This document shows positions 7,477-15,827 of a stretch of DNA of 35,023 nt, one piece after another. The number at the start of each line of letters is the position of its first letter. Positions within the stretch are counted from its first letter, which is position 1. Location of the stretch: contig JAQVOR010000024.1 of the NCBI GenBank assembly GCA_028702535.1, forward strand, positions 1 through 35,023. Reading direction: 5' to 3'. The translations under genes were made by a program, and so were the position numbers. The notes below the pieces were generated by a model. That model made no database searches. It was not told where the DNA came from and was given only the letters and a program-made list of their open reading frames with translations. The DNA comes from Bacteroidales bacterium. GTDB lineage: Bacteria; Bacteroidota; Bacteroidia; Bacteroidales; ML635J-15.

Positions 7477-7884
7477 ATGAAAATCGGAAAATCATTAATG
7501 TTTATTGTTATAATTGCTTTTCTCTTTGCAGGCTGTAAAAATGTTGAAGATGATATCGTAGGTACTTGGAATTTCCAAACTTTTGATAGCCAACCTCAAG
7601 GTTCAATTACTTGGACTTTTAAAGATAATGGTAGTTTGATACGTGTTGGTGTTCAGGAAGAAGGTATCAATTTAGATTCTTGTAATTATGTTGTTGATAA
7701 ATCAATGTTTAAAACCCAAATAACGATTAGTAATAGTGTGGCGATAACTGGAGGTGCTGATGTTAATGGTTTATTCCGAATTGATAAATTTAAAGATGAC
7801 ATTCTTATTATGACTCGAATTAGACTAGCAGATGATTCCGCTGAAGGTTCATATTTGAGATGTGAGATGATGCGTAAAAATTAG
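7477..7884 (+). CDS. Small lipocalin-like lipoprotein
   Basis: A 135-residue lipoprotein. A hydrophobic leader ends in lipobox LFAGC with Cys20 as the lipidated residue. The mature part opens VEDDIVGTWNFQTF, then shows alternating strand-like segments (ITWTFKDNGSL, TQITISNSVAIT, ILIMTRIRL), as in the lipocalin-like/DUF lipoproteins common in Bacteroidota. Function is unknown. It has its own promoter-like sequence and is followed 3 bp later by radA, so it may be the first gene of a two-gene unit. The related-looking lipoprotein at 28074 also carries a G-E/T-W motif soon after the lipidated cysteine. Confidence 0.8.
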   Translation: MKIGKSLMFIVIIAFLFAGCKNVEDDIVGTWNFQTFDSQPQGSITWTFKDNGSLIRVGVQEEGINLDSCNYVVDKSMFKTQITISNSVAITGGADVNGLFRIDKFKDDILIMTRIRLADDSAEGSYLRCEMMRKN

Positions 7885-7887
7885 AAG

Positions 7888-9252
7888 ATGGCTAAAGATA
7901 AAACAGTTTTTGTTTGTCAAAACTGTGGTTATATATCGCCCAAATGGGCGGGTAAGTGTTCCAACTGTAATAGTTGGAATTCTTTTATAGAGGAAATTAG
8001 ATATTCTGAGCCCAAAGGATTACATTCTAAAAGCGAAGCCAAACCAGGCAATGCAATTAAAATTAGCGAGATACGTAAACAGCAACTTAGTAGGATAGAA
8101 TTACCTTATTCGGAGTTTAACCGTGTGCTTGGTGGAGGCCTTGTTCCTGGATCGCTTGTGTTGCTAGGAGGAGAACCGGGAATTGGAAAATCAACTTTAG
8201 TTTTGCAAACAGTTCTTAATCTAGATAAACGAAAGGTTTTGTACGTGTCAGGTGAAGAAAGCGAAAATCAAATAAAATTGCGTGCCGAAAGGATAGGTAT
8301 TAATAATGAAAATTGTTTTATTTATACCGAAACAAATATCGAAAAAATTATTGCAACTATTAAGTCTTTGGAACCAGAGATTATTGTAATAGATTCTGTG
8401 CAAACAGTTGCTTCGGCAGATTTAACTTCTTCCCCTGGTACGGTAAGTCAGATTAGAGAATGTACCCGAATTTTACAAGAACATGCTAAGGAATTTGATG
8501 TCCCAGTTATTTTAATAGGGCATATAAATAAAGATGGAGATATTGCAGGACCAATGTCTTTAGAACATATTGTGGATGCAGTTTTTCAGTTCGAGGGAGA
8601 TAATAATCATTACTATAGATTGCTAAGACCTAAGAAAAATAGATTTGGATCAACTTACGAAATTGGGGTTTTTGAAATGTTAAATCATGGACTAAAAGAA
8701 ATCACAGATCCTGGCAATATTTTGCTTACAGGTGATAACTCTGGTTTGAGTGGCGTAGCTTATGGTACAATAGGAGAAGGTACGAGAACTTTGATGATAG
8801 AAATCCAGACTTTGATAGGTAATGCTGTATATAGTAGTCCTCAGCGAACTTCTACAGGCTTTGATGGACGAAGATTCCAAATGCTTTTGGCGGTAATTGA
8901 AAAAAAATTGGGCTTAAACCTTAGTCAAAAAGATGCTTTTGTAAATATTGCTGGTGGAATTAAAGTTAGCGATACTGCTGCAGATCTTCCTGTATTAGCT
9001 TCTGTGATTTCGTCTTATTATGATAAACCTATACCCGAAAACACTTGTTTTATTGGAGAACTAGGGCTTTCGGGGCAAGTCCGACCAGTTTCTTTTATTG
9101 ATAAAAGAGTTGGCGAAGCTCGGCGTTTAGGATTTAATAATGTTTTTATCTCATCTGCCCAAAAATCAGAGCTTAATAAAAATATTGCTGGAATAATAAG
9201 TGTCTCAGATGTAAAAGAATTTGCCTCAAAACTTTTTAGACCTACAAATTAA
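7888..9252 (+). CDS. radA: DNA repair protein RadA (Sms)
   Basis: A RecA-like ATPase that drives branch migration in recombination and repair. The 454-residue protein has the C4 zinc finger (Cys10, Cys13, Cys24, Cys27 in CQNCGY...CSNCNSW), Walker A GGEPGIGKST (94-103), and Walker B-like IIVIDSVQT. The RadA-specific KNRFGS follows, and then the C-terminal Lon-protease-like domain with AGGIKVSDTAADLPV and GELGLSGQVRPV. All diagnostic elements are intact. ATG 7888 lies just after the lipoprotein stop. Downstream is the repeat-bearing 9253-9772 stretch, where no clear terminator is seen. Confidence 0.97.
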   Translation: MAKDKTVFVCQNCGYISPKWAGKCSNCNSWNSFIEEIRYSEPKGLHSKSEAKPGNAIKISEIRKQQLSRIELPYSEFNRVLGGGLVPGSLVLLGGEPGIGKSTLVLQTVLNLDKRKVLYVSGEESENQIKLRAERIGINNENCFIYTETNIEKIIATIKSLEPEIIVIDSVQTVASADLTSSPGTVSQIRECTRILQEHAKEFDVPVILIGHINKDGDIAGPMSLEHIVDAVFQFEGDNNHYYRLLRPKKNRFGSTYEIGVFEMLNHGLKEITDPGNILLTGDNSGLSGVAYGTIGEGTRTLMIEIQTLIGNAVYSSPQRTSTGFDGRRFQMLLAVIEKKLGLNLSQKDAFVNIAGGIKVSDTAADLPVLASVISSYYDKPIPENTCFIGELGLSGQVRPVSFIDKRVGEARRLGFNNVFISSAQKSELNKNIAGIISVSDVKEFASKLFRPTN

Positions 9253-9254
9253 TC

Positions 9255-9696
9255 TCAAAACTCCTGATTTATTCGCAAATCAGTTTAGCCTTAAATTTAT
9301 AGTGGAATTTTGACTTTACATTGCCGATAAATAAATTTAATGCTATTTCTGCTAGTGAATTGGAGGCAATGTAAACGTCAGTAAGTAAATAAACAGACAA
9401 ATACATAAACAAAACGTAAATAATTTTTTAATTCTAAAATTATCTATTACACATGGCTTTAGCCAACTGTGAAAACTTTTTTTTCTTCCACTTGCTTTAG
9501 CATCATTTTTTTAAATTGATAAATTAAAATGTCTAATATTAATTTGCTCCAAGCCTAAATTGGAGTGTGTTTTGATAAAAATCTAAGCGGAAATTATAAT
9601 TTTAAAGCGTAGGAATTGTCAAACGGTAAACTTCACTTCGTCAATTCTGCATACTTTATTATTAGACAAACTCTTATAAATGTGGCTAAAGCCACT
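9255..9696. repeat. Dispersed MITE-like element, copy A
   Basis: The gap between radA and the PBP1A gene holds no gene. From about 9256 to 9607 it aligns with 27486-27875, diverged but clearly homologous: shared ACTCCT, TATTCGCAAATCAG, TTGACTTTACATT, AATGTAAACGTCAGTAA, CACTTGCTTTAGCATCATTTT and GTCTAATATTAATTTG. A hairpin pairs 9311-9325 with 9365-9380. A block at 9636-9672 matches 27406-27442 with 4 mismatches in 37. Inverted copies of TGGCTTTAGCCA lie at 9454-9465 and 9683-9694. I see nothing definable in 9697-9772. Confidence 0.82.
9311..9380. repeat. Conserved hairpin within copy A
   Basis: TGACTTTACATTGCC (9311-9325) pairs with GGCAATGTAAACGTCA (9365-9380), with one bulged base. The same stem occurs in copy B (27610-27623 with 27661-27675), where one G-C pair is replaced by A-T on both sides. 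The loop keeps CTATTTCTGCTA in both copies. Confidence 0.8.
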
Positions 9697-9772
9697 TGTT
9701 TCTTTCTTTTCTTACATTCAGATTTATCTGACTGTAGTAATCTAAACTTTAAAAATTACACATAGCACAGAT

Positions 9773-12124
9773 TTATAATTGATTAAAATTCCCATTCTGA
9801 TTATTTTTGTCATATTCTGCACAATCTATTTCAACTGATAACTGTGTAGGTCTTTCAAATTTGCTTTCAGTCGAATATGGTAGTTTAGGGTCGTTATAAA
9901 CATTTTGCATATACAATCCAAAGATTGGCAGTACAAGAGATGCTCCTTGTCCTAAGGTAATATATCTGAATCTGATGCTTCGTTCTTCTCCACCAACCCA
10001 GCCACCGCTTACAAGTTCGGGAGCTGCTCCAATAAACCACCCGTCCGAGTGGTTGTTTGTGGTACCTGTTTTACCAGCAAGCTCGTTATATAGTTTATAA
10101 GTGAATCTTAATCGTACCGAAGTTCCCATGTCAACTACTCCTTTCATAAGATCAATCATTAAGTAAGCTGTTTCTTCGCTAATTGCTTCAGATTGAATTG
10201 GGCTAAAGTTTGCTAAAACATTTCCATTTTTATCTTCAATTCGTGTAAGATACATGGGGCGAGTGTAAATTCCTTTATTGGCAAACGTGCAATAAGCTCC
10301 TACCATTTCGCTTAGTAGTACTTCGGCAGCTCCAACACAAATAGATGGGAAAGGATCAATATGGCTATGTACTCCCATTTTATCTGCGATAGAAACAACT
10401 GCTTGAGGCGAATATTGTTTTAGTACCCATGCCGAAATTTGATTAAGTGAGTTCGCCAAACCAAATTTAAGGGTTATCATTTCTCCATCATATTTTGTCT
10501 CAGAAAATTTTGGAGTGTAGTACTCTTTTCCAGAACCTTTAGGAAGCTTAAAAGTTACTTCAACATTAGGAACTTTGGTGCATGGCGAATATCCATTTTG
10601 CATCGCGAGACAATAAATAAAAGGCTTAATAGTAGAGCCAACTTGCCTTCTCGATTTTGTAACTTGGTCAAATTTAAAATGTTTGTAATCTATTCCGCCA
10701 ACATAAGCTTTAACTTGTCCTGTTTGCGGCTCCATTGACATAAAACCTGCTCTAAGAAAATGCTTATAATACAAGATAGAATCATAAGGTGTCATAATTG
10801 TATCTATGTCTCCCCCCCATGCAAATGCACTCATTGGAACTGGCGTTTTGAAGCTACGTATAATTGAATCTTCGGAAGTGCCAGCGGCTTTCATAACACG
10901 CCATCTTTCCGTACGTTTCATGGTAAGATACATAATATTATCGACTTCTTTTTCTGATAGGTCGTTTGAGAAAGGAGGTCTCTTATTATATTTTTGATCT
11001 TTCATAAACTCTCCTTGTATATATCCACCTATATGTTTTCGTACAGCATCTTCTGCATATTTTTGCATCCTACTATTAATAGTAGTATATATTTGTAAGC
11101 CATCGCTGTATATGTCGTAGTTAGTCCCATCAGGTTTTGTGTTTTTATTACACCAACCATACGAAGGATCTATCGCCCAGTTTATAGAGTCTTCTTTGTA
11201 TTCACGCATATCGAAATAATCCGATGCAACTGGCTTATTTGCAGTTAACCACATGCGCAAAAACTCTCTAAAATATGTTGCCGAGCCAATATTATGATCA
11301 ACTTTTTGATATTTTACTTCAAGTGGGATTGTTTTTAAAGAATCAAAAGCCTCTTTGGTAATGTAATCGTATTTTAACATCTGGCTTAATACAACATTTC
11401 GTCTGTGTAAAGTTTCTTCGGGGCGTTTTAGTGGATTGTATAGAGAGGGGTTTTTAGCCATACCTATTAACATTGCCGATTGTGTTATGCTCAAGGCATT
11501 TGGAGTAGTGTCAAAATAAACTCGTGAGGCAGATTCTATCCCAACCGCTAAATTTAAAAAGTCGAATTTATTCAAATACATTTCGATTATCTCTTCTTTT
11601 GTGAACCTACGCTCAAGCCTTACTGCAATTATCCATTCTTGAAATTTACAATTTATCAACTCTATGGCAGACAAATCCCCAGGTCTGTTAAATAACATTT
11701 TTGCAAGTTGTTGCGAGATTGTACTACCTCCTCCTCTTCTGCCACCACCAGCAACTCCTGAAATTACGCGGGGGATAGCTCTAAAATCAATGCCATTATG
11801 CTTATGAAACCTTATATCTTCGGTAGCTATTAAGGCATCTATCAAATGAGGAGATAATTCGTCAAACGATACTTGTGAGCGATTTTCTCTAAAGTAAGTG
11901 CCAAGCAACTCTAAGTCGGATGAATAAATCCTCGTGGCTAAATTCTCCTGAGGGTTTTCTAATTGTTCAAAACTTGGCATACGTCCAAACTGACCGTTGG
12001 CAGTCATTTTGAAATATATAAATACTCCAATTATTATTAAAACACCAATTGTCCAAAAACAAATTGTGAAATTTCTGGTAAATTTGCCAGAATAAGTTAC
12101 TTTTGCAGCTTTATTCTTAATCAT
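9773..12124 (-). CDS. Class A penicillin-binding protein 1A (transglycosylase/transpeptidase)
   Basis: A bifunctional peptidoglycan synthase anchored in the inner membrane. The open frame reaches 12193 (806 aa), but I prefer the internal ATG at 12124. That residue starts a short basic tail before the single TM helix (IGVLIIIGVFIYF), and it leaves 90 bp rather than 21 bp between this gene and divergent topA. Counting from the long start, the GT51 domain has the catalytic Glu125 in TEDIRFHKHNG, then GGGSTISQQLAKML and RRFTKEEIIEMYLN. The transpeptidase domain has STIK (Ser520), SLN (582-584) and KTG (708-710, in AGKTGTTNNHSDGW). All catalytic motifs are intact, and a polar tail follows. The usual length is 750-800. 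Confidence 0.95.
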   Translation of the reverse strand: MIKNKAAKVTYSGKFTRNFTICFWTIGVLIIIGVFIYFKMTANGQFGRMPSFEQLENPQENLATRIYSSDLELLGTYFRENRSQVSFDELSPHLIDALIATEDIRFHKHNGIDFRAIPRVISGVAGGGRRGGGSTISQQLAKMLFNRPGDLSAIELINCKFQEWIIAVRLERRFTKEEIIEMYLNKFDFLNLAVGIESASRVYFDTTPNALSITQSAMLIGMAKNPSLYNPLKRPEETLHRRNVVLSQMLKYDYITKEAFDSLKTIPLEVKYQKVDHNIGSATYFREFLRMWLTANKPVASDYFDMREYKEDSINWAIDPSYGWCNKNTKPDGTNYDIYSDGLQIYTTINSRMQKYAEDAVRKHIGGYIQGEFMKDQKYNKRPPFSNDLSEKEVDNIMYLTMKRTERWRVMKAAGTSEDSIIRSFKTPVPMSAFAWGGDIDTIMTPYDSILYYKHFLRAGFMSMEPQTGQVKAYVGGIDYKHFKFDQVTKSRRQVGSTIKPFIYCLAMQNGYSPCTKVPNVEVTFKLPKGSGKEYYTPKFSETKYDGEMITLKFGLANSLNQISAWVLKQYSPQAVVSIADKMGVHSHIDPFPSICVGAAEVLLSEMVGAYCTFANKGIYTRPMYLTRIEDKNGNVLANFSPIQSEAISEETAYLMIDLMKGVVDMGTSVRLRFTYKLYNELAGKTGTTNNHSDGWFIGAAPELVSGGWVGGEERSIRFRYITLGQGASLVLPIFGLYMQNVYNDPKLPYSTESKFERPTQLSVEIDCAEYDKNNQNGNFNQL

Positions 12125-12214
12125 GTTGTAAATTTTATGGCGTAAAATTAAAAAAAATTTATGAATTGGTTTTGAAATTTGTTTATTTTGCAATTTAAAA
12201 TTTAATTTTAATAA

Positions 12215-14500
12215 ATGGAAAACAATTTAGTTATAGTTGAGTCCCCTGCTAAAGCCAAAACAATTAAAAAATTTCTTGGAGATGATTTTTTAGTAATGTC
12301 TAGTTATGGGCATATTCGTGATTTGTCGAAAAAAAATCTAGGTGTAAATGTGGATAAAGATTTTGAGCCAGAGTACGAGATACCCGTAGATAAGAAAAAG
12401 ATTGTAACAGAGCTTAAAAAAATCGCATCACAAGTAAAAACGGTTTGGCTAGCTTCCGATGAGGATCGTGAAGGGGAAGCAATATCGTGGCACTTGAGCG
12501 AAGTGTTGAAACTTAAAGAGGACAATTATAAACGTATTGTGTTCCATGAAATTACCCAAACAGCAATTCAGAATGCAATAGAAAACCCACGTGGCATTGA
12601 CTTTAATCTTGTTAATGCCCAGCAGGCACGTAGAGTGTTGGATCGAATTGTTGGGTTTAGCCTTTCACCACTACTATGGAAAAAAATAAAACCCTCACTA
12701 TCGGCTGGAAGAGTTCAATCGGTTGCGGTAAAACTTGTTGTGGAAAGAGAACGAGAAATTACTGCGTTTAAAACTAAGTCCGAATATAAAGTCTTTGGCT
12801 TCTTTAATATTAATGGTGCGATTGTTAGAGCAGAGTTAAATAAAAAGTTTAAAACAAACAAAGAAGCTCGCGAGTTTTTAGAAACTATGAAAGGAGTTGG
12901 TTTTAGTGTAAGTGATGTAATTAAAAAACCAGGAAAAAAATCGCCCGCACCCCCATTTACCACATCAACTCTGCAGCAAGAGGCGGGGCGAAAACTCGGA
13001 ATGTCGGTAACACAAACAATGAAGTTTGCTCAAGGATTATATGAAAATGGACATATAACATATATGAGAACAGACTCTGTTAATCTCTCAGGATTAGCGA
13101 TTAACTCAATTAAAAAAGCGGTTATAGATAAGTTTGGCGAAGAATATTCAAAAGTGAGACAGTATTCTACAAAATCCAAAGGGGCTCAAGAAGCACACGA
13201 GGCTATTCGTCCAACTTATGTCGAAAATGATTTGACACAATTAGGAAAACAAGAACAACGATTATATGATTTAATCTGGAAACGTGCTGTGGCATCGCAA
13301 ATGGCCGATGCTGTAATTGAAAGAACAATTATTGTAATTAATGGTAACAATAATTCTAATTATGAGTTTACAGCTACTGGCGAAATTGTGAGCTTTGATG
13401 GATTTTTAAAATTGTATATCGAATCTTCTGATGATGAAGCAACAGATGAAAAACAGTCTGTTTTGCCTAATGTAACTAAAAATACCCCTGCAATTGTTGA
13501 TAGAATCGAAGCTACTGAAAAATATGATCAACCTCCATTTAGATTTACAGAGGCTAGTTTGGTTAAAAAAATGGAAGAACTGGGTATTGGACGACCATCT
13601 ACTTACGCTCCTACAATTTCAACTATTCAGCAACGAGATTACGTTGTAAAAGAATCAAGACCACCAAAAACTAGAAAAATAGGACAGTTTATTTATAAAG
13701 ATGACGATATTACTGAAAATATTTTGACCGACAAATTTGGTGGTGAATCAAATAAATTATTCCCTACATCTATGGGGGTAGTTGTTACTGATTATTTGTG
13801 TGGACATTTTGAAGAAATACTAGATTATAATTTTACTGCACAGATTGAACAAAAGTTTGATGAGATTGCTGAAGGAAAACTAGTTTGGAATGATATGATT
13901 AAAAGTTTTTACGGCAGTTTTAATGCCAAAGTCGATGCTTCATTAAAAGAAAAAGAAAATACTAAATGGGAGCGAGAGATAGGACTACATCCAGAACTCG
14001 GATTGCCAATAGTACTGAAAATTGGAAAATATGGACCTTATGCTTCTGTCGAAGGTACTGAAAAACCTAAGTATGCAGGGTTAAGAAAAAATCAAAATAT
14101 CGAGAGTATTACTCTTGAAGAGGTTTTAGACCTTTTTAAACTCCCACGAACATTAGGAGACTATTTAGACGATGAGGTAGTTGTCGCACTTGGTAAATAT
14201 GGACCTTATGTACGCAATAATACTGCCTTTTATGCACTTAAAAAAACTGATGACCCTTATGAAATTACTCTTGAAAGAGCCATAGAAATTATTGTGGAGA
14301 AAAAAGAGTCGGTAAAAGAAGCTTTTTCAAGAACTTTTGAGGAAATACCAAACCTAAAAATATTGAAAGGACGATATGGACCGTATATTTCTTTTGAAAA
14401 GAAAAATTATAGAATACCCAAAGCCTTTGATCCTGAAACAATTACGGCCGAAGAGTGTAAATCAATTATTGGAAAAAAGAATAGTAAAACTGGGAAATAA
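12215..14500 (+). CDS. topA: DNA topoisomerase I (type IA)
   Basis: Relaxes negative supercoils through a transient 5'-phosphotyrosine. The 761-residue protein has the Toprim start IVESPAKAKTIKKFLG and the metal-binding SDEDREGE (Asp82, Asp84, Glu86). QARRVLDRIVGFSLSPLLWKK and SAGRVQSVA follow. The active-site Tyr283 lies in ITYMRTDSVNLS, and GIGRPSTYAPTIS comes later. The C-terminus has no zinc fingers. Instead it carries three GxYGPY repeats (IGKYGPYAS, LGKYGPYVR, KGRYGPYIS), the form usual in Bacteroidota. It is divergent from the PBP1A gene. Upstream TTATTTTGC resembles a -7 box with a one-base-short spacing. Confidence 0.98.
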   Translation: MENNLVIVESPAKAKTIKKFLGDDFLVMSSYGHIRDLSKKNLGVNVDKDFEPEYEIPVDKKKIVTELKKIASQVKTVWLASDEDREGEAISWHLSEVLKLKEDNYKRIVFHEITQTAIQNAIENPRGIDFNLVNAQQARRVLDRIVGFSLSPLLWKKIKPSLSAGRVQSVAVKLVVEREREITAFKTKSEYKVFGFFNINGAIVRAELNKKFKTNKEAREFLETMKGVGFSVSDVIKKPGKKSPAPPFTTSTLQQEAGRKLGMSVTQTMKFAQGLYENGHITYMRTDSVNLSGLAINSIKKAVIDKFGEEYSKVRQYSTKSKGAQEAHEAIRPTYVENDLTQLGKQEQRLYDLIWKRAVASQMADAVIERTIIVINGNNNSNYEFTATGEIVSFDGFLKLYIESSDDEATDEKQSVLPNVTKNTPAIVDRIEATEKYDQPPFRFTEASLVKKMEELGIGRPSTYAPTISTIQQRDYVVKESRPPKTRKIGQFIYKDDDITENILTDKFGGESNKLFPTSMGVVVTDYLCGHFEEILDYNFTAQIEQKFDEIAEGKLVWNDMIKSFYGSFNAKVDASLKEKENTKWEREIGLHPELGLPIVLKIGKYGPYASVEGTEKPKYAGLRKNQNIESITLEEVLDLFKLPRTLGDYLDDEVVVALGKYGPYVRNNTAFYALKKTDDPYEITLERAIEIIVEKKESVKEAFSRTFEEIPNLKILKGRYGPYISFEKKNYRIPKAFDPETITAEECKSIIGKKNSKTGK

Positions 14501-14830
14501 ATTATATTGAAGAAGTTATTATTAGATTATATTTGAAAACAACATCATAATTATCACTAAAAAATGCTTTAGAATATAATATTGTTTTTATATTTGCGTT
14601 ATTGAAATAAGAATTATAATAAAAATTTGAATTAATTTGTGATATTAAAAAAAATTAATGTAACTTTCGAGATTTGAATTTTATTAAGGTTTTTTTAAGT
14701 AGTTATTAACAAAAGTTAAGGTTATTAACAAAAAAATGTTGATAAAGTTTGGTAAATAAAAAAAAATGTGTTTTATTTACCAATTATAAATTGGGAGTTA
14801 AGTATTGAAAGCGAAAAACTGAAATTTAAT
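14501..14830. other. AT-rich upstream region of the T9SS cluster
   Basis: This 330-bp stretch separates topA from the porP-like gene and has no credible gene. It carries two TATATTTG boxes (14528-14535 and 14589-14596). The frame that would extend porP upstream to 14768 needs a GTG start and adds a non-signal-like segment. I see no clear terminator for topA. Confidence 0.6.
14589..14596 (+). promoter_or_regulatory. Candidate -7 box for the T9SS cluster
   Basis: TATATTTG followed by CG matches TAnnTTTG. The -33 region shows only a weak CTTT. A second TATATTTG at 14528-14535, with TTG 18 bases upstream (14507-14509), is an alternative. Either would leave a leader of more than 200 bases before the ATG at 14831. 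Confidence 0.35.
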
Positions 14831-15775
14831 ATGAGGAGAATAATAATACTGATTATCGTTTTTACAGGAATATTTGTTAAATATTCGCTGGCGCAAATTG
14901 ACTCACATTACAGTTTGTTTGAATATGTGCAAAATGTGTACAATCCAGGTGCAGCTGGTTCAAATGATGCTTTGTGTGTTAATAGTCTGCATCGTCAGCA
15001 ATGGGTAGGTTGGGATGAAGGACGCCCTGTAACTACTGTCTTTACTTTTGATATGCCAATAAATGCTATTAGCAGCGGAATTGGATTGTCAATTATTGAA
15101 GATCAGATAGGATTTGCTAATAATCTTAATATTTTGATTAATTACGCTTACAGATTGGAGTTGGCAGACGGTGTTCTTGGAATGGGACTAGGCTTAGGTG
15201 TTTTTAATCATTCAATTGACGGAGATTGGAAAACTTGGGAGTCTATTAATGGAGGAACTGTTTATGGTGACCCCGCAATCCCTCACATGGAAAATGTTAC
15301 AGCCTTTGATGCAAACTTTGGGGTTACTTATAATGCACAAGATTTTTGGGTCGGATTATCTTCAACTCACATAACAAATCCAACTTTGAATTACGATATC
15401 GAAAGTCCTAGTAAACTTATGAGACACTTATATCTTAGCGGAGGTTATACTTACTCACTTCCTAATCCATCTTTTGATCTTGTCGGTAGTGGTATGATAC
15501 AGTCTGATTTAAGTACAATAGATTTCCAGTTTAATGCAAAACTATTGTACGAGAAAAAATTCTGGGGTGGTATTTCTTATCGCCATACAGATGCTATTGT
15601 TCCAATGGTCGGACTGCATTTAGTTAATGGTATTAGCTTTGGCTATAGTTATGATATAGTACTTTCTAAAGTGGGATCATTTAATGCTGGTTCGCACGAG
15701 ATAATGCTTAGATATTGCTTTAACCTTGGAGGTAAATCAACACCCGGACGTTATCGTAGTGTGAGAAGATTGTAA
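14831..15775 (+). CDS. Type IX secretion membrane protein, PorP/SprF family
   Basis: An outer-membrane beta-barrel protein that in T9SS works with the secretion core or anchors adhesins such as SprB. I start at ATG 14831: it opens a clean signal peptide (basic MRR, hydrophobic IIILIIVFTGIFV, then YSLAQ), whereas the longer frame to 14768 uses GTG and delays the signal. The mature N-terminus QIDSHYSLFEYVQNVYNPGAAGSNDALC holds the family hallmark NPG/AG segment. Strand-rich repeats follow (LSIIEDQIGFANNLNILINYAYRL, GLSSTHITNPT, KLLYEKKFWGGISYRH), ending in an aromatic-containing strand MLRYCFNLGG. It lies 52 bp before gldK, so it belongs to the same unit. Which PorP/SprF paralogue it is cannot be decided here. 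Confidence 0.9.
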   Translation: MRRIIILIIVFTGIFVKYSLAQIDSHYSLFEYVQNVYNPGAAGSNDALCVNSLHRQQWVGWDEGRPVTTVFTFDMPINAISSGIGLSIIEDQIGFANNLNILINYAYRLELADGVLGMGLGLGVFNHSIDGDWKTWESINGGTVYGDPAIPHMENVTAFDANFGVTYNAQDFWVGLSSTHITNPTLNYDIESPSKLMRHLYLSGGYTYSLPNPSFDLVGSGMIQSDLSTIDFQFNAKLLYEKKFWGGISYRHTDAIVPMVGLHLVNGISFGYSYDIVLSKVGSFNAGSHEIMLRYCFNLGGKSTPGRYRSVRRL

Positions 15776-15827
15776 CAAAATGTTTAATTAAACGTATAAA
15801 AAGACGCTTACTAAATAATTATAAATT

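Noticed and set aside
14768-14830. Upstream GTG start for the PorP/SprF-like gene
   Set aside because: It would place 21 non-signal residues before a textbook signal peptide that begins at ATG 14831.
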